From NCBI GenBank assembly GCA_965278985.1, contig OZ257131.1:248001-312000 (forward strand): DNA of 64,000 nucleotides, read 5' to 3'. Source of the DNA: CAISIP01 sp965278985. Lineage in GTDB: Bacteria; Pseudomonadota; Gammaproteobacteria; Burkholderiales; Burkholderiaceae_C. Below, piece after piece: positions 17,479-27,230 of the stretch. The notes under the pieces are model-generated. The model was given only the letters and a program-made list of their open reading frames with translations. It searched no databases and was not told the origin of the DNA. Both the position numbers and the translations under genes were made by a program. How positions within the stretch are numbered: the first letter of the stretch is position 1; every line of letters begins with the position of its first letter.

Positions 17479-18213
17479 ATGCAGTTGCAGGAAATTCTCT
17501 ATTCGCAAGGCTTCGGCACGCGGCGCGTTTGCGCAGGGCTCATCCAGCAGGGGCATGTGGCGTTGGCGCAGGGGGATGGCTGGCAGGTCTGCACGGATGC
17601 CACCGAAGAGCGGGAACCGCGGGGGCTCCGCTTCCGCGTGCAGGGCGTGGAGTGGGCCTACCACGCACCGGCCTACCTGATGCTCCACAAGCCCGCGGGC
17701 ACCGAGTGCTCGCAGAAGCCCTCGGCCCATCCGAGCATCTACACGCTGTTGCCGTCGCCGTTGCGCACGCGGCCGCAGAAGGGCGCCGTGCAGGGCGTGC
17801 AGGCCGTGGGCCGGCTGGACCAGGACACGACCGGCCTGCTGCTGCTCACCGACGACGGCAAGTTCATCCACCGCATGGCCTCGCCCCGGCACCATGTGCC
17901 CAAGGTCTACGAGGTGGGGCTCAAGCATGCGGGCACGGCGCAGCAGGTGCAGCGCCTGCTCGATGGCGTGGTGCTGGAGGACGATCCCCAGCCGGTGCGT
18001 GCCGCGGCCTGTAGCCTGGTGTCCGAGCTGCACCTGCAGTTGACGCTCACGGAGGGCAAGTACCACCAGGTCAAGCGCATGGTGGCGGCCGTGGGCAACC
18101 GGGTGGAGACGCTGCACCGGTCGCGCATCGGCGCCCTCGCGTTGCCGGCGGACCTGGCGCCGGGGCAGTGGCGCTGGCTGGAGCTTGGGGATGTGGCGGC
18201 CCTGCGCGGGTGA
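17479..18213 (+). CDS. rsuA: RsuA-family 16S rRNA pseudouridine synthase
   Basis: 244 residues. An S4-like N-terminal domain (LQEILYSQGFGTRRVCAGLIQQGHV) precedes the synthase domain with the catalytic motif GRLDQDTTGLLLLTDDG, Asp114 being the expected nucleophile. RsuA makes pseudouridine 516 in 16S rRNA. The close relatives RluE/RluB share the layout, so the exact target base is likely, not certain. It is divergent from the EAL gene; the 110-bp gap carries both promoters. Confidence 0.8.
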   Translation: MQLQEILYSQGFGTRRVCAGLIQQGHVALAQGDGWQVCTDATEEREPRGLRFRVQGVEWAYHAPAYLMLHKPAGTECSQKPSAHPSIYTLLPSPLRTRPQKGAVQGVQAVGRLDQDTTGLLLLTDDGKFIHRMASPRHHVPKVYEVGLKHAGTAQQVQRLLDGVVLEDDPQPVRAAACSLVSELHLQLTLTEGKYHQVKRMVAAVGNRVETLHRSRIGALALPADLAPGQWRWLELGDVAALRG

Positions 18214-18357
18214 ACGGTCGATGCGGCCCGCGCGCCGGGCCCGCCAGCACACCTGCGCGATCCGCGCCAGGCTGCCGCGAAGCGCCGCTGCCGTGGCGGC
18301 CCGGGGAATCTGCCCACCGCGGTTTTTGCCCCACGGCCTTGTTGCTATGCTCGGCCG

Positions 18358-19257
18358 ATGAACCTGTTCCTCGACTCCTTCTGGCGCGCCGCGGCCTATT
18401 GCATGCACCCGCGCGTGATCGCCTTGTCGTTCCTGCCGCTGGCGCTGATGGTCGCCGCATCCCTGGGACTGGGTTACCTCTATTGGGACGGTGCGCTGGC
18501 CTGGGTCAACGGCCTGCTGCAGACCTCCACGGTCGTGAACACCGCGCTGGATTGGCTGCAGGGCCTGGGCGCGGGCGGCCTGCGCGCGGTGGTTGCGCCG
18601 CTGATCGTGATCTTCACCGCCATCCCGTTTCTCGTGCTGGTGTCCCTGCTGGTGGTGGCGCTGATGATGACCCCCGCGCTGGTGTCCCTGGTGTCCGAGC
18701 GCCGCTTCCCGCAGCTCGAGCGCAAGCACGGCGGCAACTGGTTCGGTTCGCTGGTGTGGTCGCTGGGCTCCACGCTGCTGGCGCTGGTGGCCCTGGTCGT
18801 GTCCATCCCGCTGTGGCTGATCCCGCCCCTGATCCTGGTGCTGCCGCCACTGATCTGGGGCTGGCTCACCTACCGCGTGATGGCCTACGACGCACTGTCC
18901 GGACATGCCAGCCGCGCGGAGCGCCAGGAGATCTTCCGCCGCCACAAGGGCTGGCTGCTGGGCATCGGCGTGCTCACGGGTTTCCTGGGCGCGGCGCCCA
19001 GCGTGGTGTGGGCCTCGGGCGTGTTGTTCGCGGTGGCCTTCGTGGTGCTGATGCCGCTGGCGATCTGGCTCTACACGCTGGTCTTCGCGTTCTCGGCGCT
19101 GTGGTTCAGCCACTATGGGCTGGCTGCATTGCAGCAGCTGCGCGCCGAGACGCTGCCCCCCGCGGCATCGCCGCCGGCCGGCGAAGCGCAACCCGTCGAA
19201 CTGCTCCCTGCCGATTCCTCCGAACCCCTGGTACTGCCCGATGCCCGCACATACTGA
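18358..19257 (+). CDS. EI24-domain membrane protein (CysZ-like)
   Basis: 299-residue inner-membrane protein with about six hydrophobic segments and the EI24/CysZ pattern (LFLDSFWRAAAYCMHPRVIALSFLPL; a central long hydrophobic pair; YRVMAYDALSGHAS). CysZ imports sulfate, but this beta-proteobacterial subgroup is uncharacterised and may not be a sulfate channel. The C-terminal tail is Pro/Ala-rich and probably disordered. Its last codons overlap the start of the CinA-like gene. Confidence 0.75.
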   Translation: MNLFLDSFWRAAAYCMHPRVIALSFLPLALMVAASLGLGYLYWDGALAWVNGLLQTSTVVNTALDWLQGLGAGGLRAVVAPLIVIFTAIPFLVLVSLLVVALMMTPALVSLVSERRFPQLERKHGGNWFGSLVWSLGSTLLALVALVVSIPLWLIPPLILVLPPLIWGWLTYRVMAYDALSGHASRAERQEIFRRHKGWLLGIGVLTGFLGAAPSVVWASGVLFAVAFVVLMPLAIWLYTLVFAFSALWFSHYGLAALQQLRAETLPPAASPPAGEAQPVELLPADSSEPLVLPDARTY

Positions 19258-20110
19258 AGCCGAAACCCTGCGCATGCCCACCTTCGGCCTGGTCATCGTG
19301 GGCGACGAGATCCTCTCGGGCAAGCGCGTGGACAAGCACATGCCCGCCGTCATCGAGCGCCTGGGCGCGCGCGGCCTGCAGCTGGGCTGGGCCGAATACG
19401 CAGGCGACAACCGCCAGCGCCTCACGGCCGTGCTGGAGCGCGCCTTCGCCTCGGGCGACGTGGTCTTCAGCTGCGGCGGCATCGGCGCCACGCCCGATGA
19501 CCACACCCGCCAGTGCGCGGCTGCGGCGCTGGGCCTGCCGCTGGTGCTGCATGCCGGCGCGAAGGCGTTGATCCTCGAACGCATGCAGGACACCGCGCGC
19601 GAGCAGGGCGTGGCTTTCGAGCCCGAGCGGCCCGACAACCTGCACCGCCTGAACATGGGGGTGTTCCCGCAAGGTGCCGAGCTGATTCCCAACCCCTACA
19701 ACAAGATCCCCGGTTTCAGCTGCCGGCGCGACCCCGCCGCCGGCTGGGAGCAGGGCAGCGTGCATTTCGTGCCGGGCTTTCCGGTCATGGCCTGGCCGAT
19801 GATCGACTGGGTGCTGGAGCAGCACTTCGCGCCGCTGTTCCATCGCACGGCGTGGAAGGAGCTGTCGGTCGTGGTCTTCGGCAGCATGGAAGCCACGCTG
19901 ACCCCCCTGATGGAATCCCTGGAACAGCGTTTCGCCGGCATCCGGGTCTTCAGCCTGCCCAGCGTGGACCACCCAGTGCACGGCCGGCATATCGAACTCG
20001 GCGTGAAGGGTGCGGATACGGCCGAGCTGGCGCAGGCTTACGCGGCACTGTGCGAGGGCCTGCGCGCCTTCAAGGTCGAATTTGGCCCCGAGATGGTGCG
20101 CAGTAGTTGA
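19241..20110 (+). CDS. CinA-like molybdopterin-binding-domain protein
   Basis: 289 residues with one MoCF/CinA N-terminal domain (FGLVIVGDEILSGKRVDKH; GGIGATPDDHTRQCAA), and without the C-terminal PncC nicotinamide-nucleotide amidase domain of full CinA. Truncated CinA proteins of this kind are common in the group and their role is unclear; ADP-ribose pyrophosphatase or competence functions are known only for full-length relatives. ATG 19241 overlaps the EI24 stop by 17 bp; ATG 19274 (MPTFGLV) is an equally good start. Confidence 0.75.
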   Translation: MPAHTEAETLRMPTFGLVIVGDEILSGKRVDKHMPAVIERLGARGLQLGWAEYAGDNRQRLTAVLERAFASGDVVFSCGGIGATPDDHTRQCAAAALGLPLVLHAGAKALILERMQDTAREQGVAFEPERPDNLHRLNMGVFPQGAELIPNPYNKIPGFSCRRDPAAGWEQGSVHFVPGFPVMAWPMIDWVLEQHFAPLFHRTAWKELSVVVFGSMEATLTPLMESLEQRFAGIRVFSLPSVDHPVHGRHIELGVKGADTAELAQAYAALCEGLRAFKVEFGPEMVRSS

Positions 20111-20141
20111 AGTCACCTAAAAGGTGCGCTATCGGCGCCTG

Positions 20142-20158
20142 TGCACGCTGGAGGTGCA
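20142..20158. promoter_or_regulatory. NtrC-type enhancer site upstream of glnA
   Basis: TGCAC-GCTGGAG-GTGCA: perfect 5-bp arms at the 17-bp geometry of the NtrC consensus (TGCACYN5RGTGCA). It is centred about 139 bp upstream of the predicted glnA start near 20289, the usual distance for an NtrC enhancer. Confidence 0.72.
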
Positions 20159-20171
20159 TCGATTCGGTGCC
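20155..20171. promoter_or_regulatory. Second, weaker NtrC-like dyad upstream of glnA
   Basis: TGCAT-N7-GTGCC, 8 of 10 arm bases matching the NtrC consensus. It overlaps the first site by 4 bp. A further partial dyad (CAC-N7-GTG) lies at 20114-20126. Tandem sites would favour cooperative NtrC binding. Confidence 0.45.
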
Positions 20172-20262
20172 GCACCGTGCCGGAGTCGCTGGGCCGGCAC
20201 CCCAGTGATTGTCCGCACAGGGCAAAATGGTGCACCTTTGTGGCGTGCCGGGTGCTCGGCCT

Positions 20263-20278
20263 TGGCACAGAAGCTGCA
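20263..20278 (+). promoter_or_regulatory. Sigma54 (-24/-12) promoter of glnA
   Basis: TTGGCACAGAAGCTGCAT. GG is at 20264-20265, followed by ten bases and GC at 20276-20277, which predicts a start near 20289 and a leader of about 38 nt. Together with the dyads at 20142-20171 it forms a standard NtrC-activated glnA promoter. Confidence 0.85.
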
Positions 20279-20326
20279 TTGTTCCCCCCGTTAACGATCC
20301 CCCAACCGCCCACTCAGGAGTTATTG

Positions 20327-21742
20327 ATGGCAAAGACCGTCGCAGACGTGATGAAGATGGTGAAGGAAAACGAAATCAAGTTCGTTGATTTCCGTTTTAC
20401 CGACACCCGTGGCAAGGAGCAGCACGTCACCGTGCCCGTGTCGCACTTCGATGAAGACAAGTTCACCTCCGGCCACGCCTTCGACGGCTCCTCCATCGCC
20501 GGCTGGAAGGGCATCGAAGCCTCCGACATGCAGTTGATGCCCGACCCGAACACGGCCAACATCGACCCCTTCTTCGAAGAACCCACCCTGTTCCTGAGCT
20601 GCGACGTGGTCGAGCCGGGCGACGGCAAGGCCTACGACCGCGACCCGCGTTCCATCGCCAAGCGCGCCGAGGCGTACCTGAAGCAGTCGGGCATCGGCGA
20701 CACCGCCTACTTCGGCCCCGAGCCCGAATTCTTCATCTTCGACGGCGTGACCTGGGGTGCCGACATGTCCGGCGCCTTCTTCAAGGTCGAGGAATACGAA
20801 GCCCCCTGGAACACCGGTGCCAAGCTCGAAGGCGGCAACCGCGGCCACCGTCCCACCGTCAAGGGCGGCTACTTCCCCGTGCCCCCGGTCGACAGCACGC
20901 AGGATTTGCGCGCTGAGATCGCGCTGATCCTCGAATCCCTGGGCATCCCGGTCGAAGTGTTCCACCACGAAGTGGCGGGCGCCGGCCAGAACGAGATCGG
21001 CACCAAGTTCAGCACGCTGGTGCAACGCGCCGACTGGACCCAGATCCTGAAGTACGTGGTCTGGAACGTGGCCAACAGCTACGGCAAGACCGCCACCTTC
21101 ATGCCCAAGCCCCTGGTGGGCGACAACGGCTCGGGCATGCACGTGCACCAGTCCGTGTGGAAGGACGGCAAAAACCTGTTCGCCGGCGACGGCTACGCTG
21201 GCCTCTCCGATTTCGCGCTGTACTACATCGGCGGCATCATCAAGCACGCCCGTGCGCTGAACGCCATCACGAACCCTGGCACCAACAGCTACAAGCGCCT
21301 GGTGCCCGGCTTCGAAGCCCCGGTGAAGCTGGCCTACTCGGCCAAGAACCGCTCGGCCTCGATCCGCATCCCCTTCGTGGCGAGCCCCAAGGGCCGTCGT
21401 GTGGAAGCCCGCTTCCCCGATCCGCTGGCCAACCCCTACCTGTGCTTCTCGGCCCTGCTGATGGCCGGCCTGGACGGCGTGGAGAACAAGATCCACCCGG
21501 GCGAAGCCGCCACCAAGGACCTGTACCACCTGCCGCCCGAAGAGGACGCGCTGGTGCCCACCGTGTGCCACAGCCTGGATCAGGCGCTGGAGTACCTGGA
21601 CAAGGACCGCGCGTTCCTGACCAAGGGCGGCGTATTCACCGACACCATGCTCGACGCCTACATCGAGCTGAAGATGGGCGAAGTCACGCGCATGCGCATG
21701 GCCACGCACCCGGTCGAGTACGACATGTACTACTCGCTCTGA
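20327..21742 (+). CDS. glnA: Type I glutamine synthetase
   Basis: 471 residues, the normal length of GSI. It makes glutamine from glutamate, ammonia and ATP and assimilates the ammonia released by the ureide pathway. Recognisable landmarks are DGSSIAGWKGIEASDM, EPEFF, the ATP-binding region KPLVGDNGSGMH, the NRSASIRIP loop and the adenylylation tyrosine Tyr400 in KDLYHLPPEE. It is therefore likely adenylylated by GlnE in response to PII (known for the family). ATG 20327 follows CAGGAG at 20315-20320; the frame upstream of it covers the promoter. Confidence 0.96.
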   Translation: MAKTVADVMKMVKENEIKFVDFRFTDTRGKEQHVTVPVSHFDEDKFTSGHAFDGSSIAGWKGIEASDMQLMPDPNTANIDPFFEEPTLFLSCDVVEPGDGKAYDRDPRSIAKRAEAYLKQSGIGDTAYFGPEPEFFIFDGVTWGADMSGAFFKVEEYEAPWNTGAKLEGGNRGHRPTVKGGYFPVPPVDSTQDLRAEIALILESLGIPVEVFHHEVAGAGQNEIGTKFSTLVQRADWTQILKYVVWNVANSYGKTATFMPKPLVGDNGSGMHVHQSVWKDGKNLFAGDGYAGLSDFALYYIGGIIKHARALNAITNPGTNSYKRLVPGFEAPVKLAYSAKNRSASIRIPFVASPKGRRVEARFPDPLANPYLCFSALLMAGLDGVENKIHPGEAATKDLYHLPPEEDALVPTVCHSLDQALEYLDKDRAFLTKGGVFTDTMLDAYIELKMGEVTRMRMATHPVEYDMYYSL

Positions 21743-21800
21743 TGCTTCCGGGATGCTCCCGGGCCGCGTGGCGGTTCGGGGACAATCCCGGTCGCGTTGT

Positions 21801-21829
21801 GCAAAAGGACGGCCGGGCCGTCCTTTTGC
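21801..21829 (+). terminator. Intrinsic terminator after glnA
   Basis: 14-bp near-perfect inverted repeat GCAAAAGGACGGCC / GGCCGTCCTTTTGC with a minimal loop, giving a run of T on the 3' side. It lies 59 bp after the glnA stop and probably separates glnA transcription from the downstream ntrB-ntrC genes. Confidence 0.8.
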
Positions 21830-21917
21830 ATTTGAGGGGGTATGGTGCGGGTGGTGGTGGTCGCCATGCGGTTGGCGCATACTGCCCGGACGTACCCGCA
21901 GTTCCGGAGGCACGACG

Positions 21918-22439
21918 ATGCGCGCGAATTTGTTGACCCTGTCCCTGGCCACGCTGGCCCTCGTGCCGGGCTGGACCCTGGCCCAGGCCACCATCTACCG
22001 TTGCGGTAGCGAATACACCAACACCGTCACCGAGGCACAGAAGCCGTTCTGCAAGGTGGTCGAGGGCGGCAACCTCACGGTGATCCAGGGCACGCGGCCC
22101 GCGGCCGCCTCGAGCGCCCCCACCGCGTCCAACAACGGGGCCAACCGCGTGGCGACCACGTCGCCCAATGCCACGTCCCGCGTGGACTCGGCCGACCAGC
22201 GCGCGCGCGACAACGACGCCCGGCGCATCCTGGAGTCCGAGCTGCGCAAGGCCGAGTCGCGCCAGCAGGAGCTGGAGCAGGAATACAAGGGCGGAGAGCC
22301 CGACAAGCGCGGCGACGAAGCCCGCAACTACCAGAAGTACCTGGACCGCGTGGCCGAACTCAAGGCCAGCATCGCCCGCAACCAGAGTGACATCGCCGGC
22401 ATCCAGCGCGAGATCGCGCGGCTGCCCGCGGCGAAGTGA
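21918..22439 (+). CDS. Small secreted DUF4124-like protein with coiled-coil C-terminus
   Basis: 173 residues. It has a signal peptide (to about residue 24, TLAQA), a short domain with two Cys (IYRCGSEYTN ... KPFCKVV) resembling DUF4124, a Ser/Thr/Ala/Asn linker, and a charged helix likely to form a coiled coil (RRILESELRKAESRQQELEQEY ...). Proteins of this kind lie between glnA and ntrB in many Burkholderiales (from memory). Its role is unknown. GGAGG at 21906-21910 sets the start. Confidence 0.7.
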   Translation: MRANLLTLSLATLALVPGWTLAQATIYRCGSEYTNTVTEAQKPFCKVVEGGNLTVIQGTRPAAASSAPTASNNGANRVATTSPNATSRVDSADQRARDNDARRILESELRKAESRQQELEQEYKGGEPDKRGDEARNYQKYLDRVAELKASIARNQSDIAGIQREIARLPAAK

Positions 22440-22460
22440 CCGCATCCTGAAGCCTCCCGC

Positions 22461-23552
22461 TTGATCAAGCTCCTCAAAAAGCGCGCGTCTCCCAAGTTCA
22501 ACGCCGAGCGTTTCCGCGCCTTCGACCTGCTGGCGACGCTGGTGGCCGTGGTGCGCAGCGACGGCATCGTGCTGTTCGCGAATGCGGCGCTCGAAGACGC
22601 AGTGGGCACCTCCCGCCGCACCATCGAAGGCTCGCAGTTCGCCGACGGCTTCACCGAGCCGGCCGTGCTCAAGCAGGCGCTGTCGGGTGCGCGGGGCAAC
22701 AAGTTCGCCGCGCTGCGTTATGACGCGTGGCTGCAGCGCCTGTCGCACGACCCCATTCCCGTCCATGTGATCGTCACGCAGACCGACGTGGTGGACGAGA
22801 TCGTGGTGGAGCTGTTGCCGCTGGAGCAGCAGACCCGCCAGGACCGCGAGGAACGCCTGGCCGACCAGGCGCAGGCCAACAAGGAACTCATCCGTAACCT
22901 GGCGCACGAGATCAAGAACCCGCTGGGCGGCATCCGCGGCGCCGCGCAATTGCTGGAGCTGGAGATCGCCGAGCGCGGCCTGCGCGAATACACCCAGGTC
23001 ATCATCCACGAGGCCGACCGCCTGCAGTCGCTGGTGGACCGCCTGCTCGCGCCGCACCGCCGCGCGCGCGTGGTCGAGACGGTCAACATCCACGAGGTCT
23101 GCGAGCGTGTGCGTTCGCTGATCGCCGTGGAGTACTCGCGCGGGCTCAAGGTCGTCCGCGAATACGACGTCTCCATCCCCGAGTTCCGCGCGGACCGCGA
23201 GCAGCTCATCCAGGCGGTGCTCAACATCGCGCAGAACGCCTGCCAGGCCTTGAGCGAACGCATCGCGGCGGGGGATGCGCGGCTCACGTTCATGACGCGC
23301 ATCGCGCGCAACATCACCTTCGGCAAGCAGCGTTATCGGTTGGCACTGGAATTGCATGTCATCGACAACGGGCCTGGTGTTCCAGACTCGATCAAGGACC
23401 GCATCTTCTATCCACTGGTATCGGGCAGGGAGGGCGGTTCCGGGCTGGGGTTGACGCTGGCACAGACCTTCGTGCAGCAGCATTTCGGCTTGATCGATGT
23501 GGAGAGTTCACCGGGTCACACAGACTTCACCATACTCATACCGCTTCCCTAA
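22461..23552 (+). CDS. ntrB: Nitrogen regulation sensor histidine kinase NtrB
   Basis: 363 residues, starting at TTG 22461. A PAS domain (residues ~20-125) precedes the DHp helix with the phosphorylated His149 (NLAHEIKNPLGGIRGAAQLLE). The HATPase domain follows, with the N-box around NIAQNACQAL and glycine boxes DNGPGVP and GGSGLGLTLAQ. It is cytoplasmic without TM segments. NtrB phosphorylates NtrC when nitrogen is limiting and is switched by PII proteins (known of the family). It lies 21 bp after the DUF4124-like gene and 26 bp before ntrC. Confidence 0.93.
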   Translation: MIKLLKKRASPKFNAERFRAFDLLATLVAVVRSDGIVLFANAALEDAVGTSRRTIEGSQFADGFTEPAVLKQALSGARGNKFAALRYDAWLQRLSHDPIPVHVIVTQTDVVDEIVVELLPLEQQTRQDREERLADQAQANKELIRNLAHEIKNPLGGIRGAAQLLELEIAERGLREYTQVIIHEADRLQSLVDRLLAPHRRARVVETVNIHEVCERVRSLIAVEYSRGLKVVREYDVSIPEFRADREQLIQAVLNIAQNACQALSERIAAGDARLTFMTRIARNITFGKQRYRLALELHVIDNGPGVPDSIKDRIFYPLVSGREGGSGLGLTLAQTFVQQHFGLIDVESSPGHTDFTILIPLP

Positions 23553-23578
23553 GCCGATCCCCGAGGTAACGACGACCT

Positions 23579-25147
<1,569 letters not shown>

Positions 25148-25150
25148 CAA

Positions 25151-25209
25151 CGCCCCCCGTTACGGACGGCTCACTCCGTATAGCCGTCCTATACCCCCCA
25201 CTTGGGGGC
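25151..25209. terminator. Bidirectional hairpins between ntrC and the NarL-type gene
   Basis: GGACGGCT (25164-25171) pairs with AGCCGTCC (25182-25189), and the C-run at 25194-25199 with GGGGG at 25203-25207. CGCCCCC at 25151-25157 can pair with GGGGGCG at 25203-25209. The site lies between convergent genes, so a shared transcription end is likely, although no long T run is present. Confidence 0.5.
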
Positions 25210-25225
25210 GTATGCGTTGTCGGCG

Positions 25226-25933
25226 TCAGCCGTAAGCGGAAATCAACCCTGTGCGCATCGCGTAGCGCACCAGCCCCGTCACCTCGTGGATGCCCAGCTC
25301 GCGCATGAGCTGGCTGCGGTGGGTGTCCACCGTCTTCACGGACACGGCCAAGCGCCGTGCGACTTCCTTGCTGCTCAGGCCCTGCGCCACGAGCTGCAGC
25401 ACCTCACGTTGGCGGCGGGTGAGGCGGTTGTCAGCCAGGGCCTCCTGCCGCATGCACTGCACGTAGTGGCTCACGATGCCGCGCGAGACCTCGGGGCCGA
25501 GGTACACCTCGCCGGCCATCACGCTGCGCAGCGCCTGCACCAGTTCGGGCGCGGTGGTGGACTTGAGCAGGTAGCCCCAGGCGCCGTGGCTCAGGGCCTG
25601 GCGTACGTATTCCTCGTTCTGGTGCATCGAGAGCACCAGCACCCGCACGTCGGGCCGGGTCTTCGCCAGGCGCATCGTGGCGTCCAGCCCGTTGAGGCCG
25701 GGCAGCGCCAGGTCCATCAGCACCACCTGCGGCTGCAGGCGCTCCGCCAGCGCCACGGCGCTTTCGCCATCACAGGCGGTGGCCATCAGTTCGACGTCCT
25801 CCAGCGAGCGCAGCAGCGCCTGCCAGGCGGTGACTTGTGTTGCCTGTCCGCAGGCCAGCACCACGCGTGCCGAGGCCGCCCACGGTGAGGGACGGGGCGA
25901 AGGAAGTTGGGAGGTCGTCTGCACTGCCGTCAT
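25226..25933 (-). CDS. NarL/FixJ-family response regulator
   Basis: 235 residues: a receiver domain with the phospho-acceptor Asp in VVLMDLALPGLNG and the conserved Lys in GYLLKST, then a LuxR-type HTH (LTRRQREVLQLVAQGLSSKEVARRLAVSVKTVDTHRSQL). An extra N-terminal segment of about 20 residues precedes the first strand. No cognate kinase gene lies nearby, so it is an orphan here. Target genes are unknown. Confidence 0.88.
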   Translation of the reverse strand: MTAVQTTSQLPSPRPSPWAASARVVLACGQATQVTAWQALLRSLEDVELMATACDGESAVALAERLQPQVVLMDLALPGLNGLDATMRLAKTRPDVRVLVLSMHQNEEYVRQALSHGAWGYLLKSTTAPELVQALRSVMAGEVYLGPEVSRGIVSHYVQCMRQEALADNRLTRRQREVLQLVAQGLSSKEVARRLAVSVKTVDTHRSQLMRELGIHEVTGLVRYAMRTGLISAYG

Positions 25934-26034
25934 GGGCTCCTTTCCGGGGCATCGGCCGCCAGGCGGCGGGCACGAAAGGAGCTACAAGCAACTGGCGGGC
26001 CAGAAGCCCGCGCGCGGCGCAGCGGCCGTGCAGA

Positions 26035-27018
26035 TCACCCGCGCAGGATCTGGGCCGCGATCTCGAAGGAGCGCAGGCGGTGCGTGGGGTCGTGGATCTG
26101 GCTGGTGATCATCAGCTCATCGGCCTGCGTGCGTGCGATGAAGTCCTCCAGCGCGCGCGCCACCACCTCGGGCGTGCCGATGGCCGAGCGTGCCAGCACC
26201 GAGTCCAGCAGCGCCTGCTCGGGCCCGCCGAGGTGCTGGCGGTAGTTGCGCAGCGGCGGCGGCAGCTTCGTCGGCCGGCCGGTGCGCAGGTTCACGAAGG
26301 CCTGCTGCATGGACGTGGCGCGGAACTCGGCGTCCTCCTGCGTGTCGGCCGCGAAGACGTTGAAGCCCAGCATCACGTAGGGCTTGGCGCGGTACTGCGA
26401 GGGCTGGAAGCGCTCGCGGTAGATGTCGATGGCCTGCATCATCTGCGCCGGCGCGAAGTGCGAGGCGAAGGCGAAGGGCAAGCCCAGCGCCGCGGCCAGC
26501 TGCGCGCCGAAGAGGCTGGAGCCCAGGATCCACAGGGGCAGCTGCAGGCCCGTGCCGGGCACCGCGCGCACTGCGGAGCGCGGGGCGGGGGAGAACAGGT
26601 CCAGCAGCTCCACCACGTCCTGCGGGAACTCTTCGGCGTCGGAGGCGAGGTTGCGCCGCAAAGCGCGCGCCGTCATCTGGTCCGAACCCGGCGCACGGCC
26701 CAGGCCCAGGTCGATGCGGCCGGGGAACAGCGACTCCAGCGTGCCGAACTGCTCGGCGATCACGAGCGGCGAGTGGTTGGGCAGCATGATGCCGCCCGCG
26801 CCGATGCGGATGGTGGAGGTGCCGCCGGCCACATAGGCCATCAGCACCGAGGTGGCAGCGCTCGCGATGCCCGGCATGCCATGGTGCTCCGCCAGCCAGA
26901 AACGGTTGTAGCCCCAGCGCTCGGCGTGTTGCGCCAGGTCGCGGCTGTTGCGGAAGGACTGGGCGGCATCGCTGCCTTCGCAGATGGGGGAGAGGTCGAG
27001 GACGGAGAAGGCGGTCAT
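26035..27018 (-). CDS. Luciferase-like (LLM-class) flavin-dependent oxidoreductase
   Basis: 327 residues, a TIM barrel of the bacterial-luciferase family (SVLDLSPICEG; RFWLAEHHGMPGIASAATSVLMA; GAGGIMLPNHSPLVIAEQFGTLESLFPGRIDLGLGRAPGSD, residues ~35-120). Members use reduced flavin and O2 to oxidise varied substrates; the substrate is not readable. The start at 27018 (MTAFSVLD) gives the family N-terminus; a 32-codon extension was rejected as low-complexity. Confidence 0.85.
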   Translation of the reverse strand: MTAFSVLDLSPICEGSDAAQSFRNSRDLAQHAERWGYNRFWLAEHHGMPGIASAATSVLMAYVAGGTSTIRIGAGGIMLPNHSPLVIAEQFGTLESLFPGRIDLGLGRAPGSDQMTARALRRNLASDAEEFPQDVVELLDLFSPAPRSAVRAVPGTGLQLPLWILGSSLFGAQLAAALGLPFAFASHFAPAQMMQAIDIYRERFQPSQYRAKPYVMLGFNVFAADTQEDAEFRATSMQQAFVNLRTGRPTKLPPPLRNYRQHLGGPEQALLDSVLARSAIGTPEVVARALEDFIARTQADELMITSQIHDPTHRLRSFEIAAQILRG

Positions 27019-27201
27019 GGGCTTGGCACCGTGTACCCGGTGCGCTGCGGCAGGCGGCGGCGCATGGCGGGAGTGGCAGGTAGACAGAGAGGGACATGGT
27101 AGCCCGGCCGGCATTTGTCCGTGGAGTGCGGGGTTGGCGCCGGCCTGCTAGGAAACAGGCTGCGGGGCAACGGGCCTGCGCCAGGCCGCTGCCTGCGGGC
27201 T

Positions 27202-27224
27202 CCGGGTTCCGGGTTCCGGGTTCC
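27202..27224 (+). repeat. Tandem 7-bp repeat upstream of the amidohydrolase start
   Basis: CCGGGTT repeated three times plus a partial unit (CC), ending 7 bp before the ATG at 27231. The unit length is not a multiple of three, so slippage could alter a leader or, if translation begins upstream, the reading frame. Confidence 0.6.
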
Positions 27225-27230
27225 ACCACA

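Noticed and set aside
20321..21994. 557-codon minus-strand open frame opposite glnA
   Set aside because: It mirrors glnA codon bias and resembles no protein family; the glnA promoter, ribosome site and terminator all serve the plus strand.
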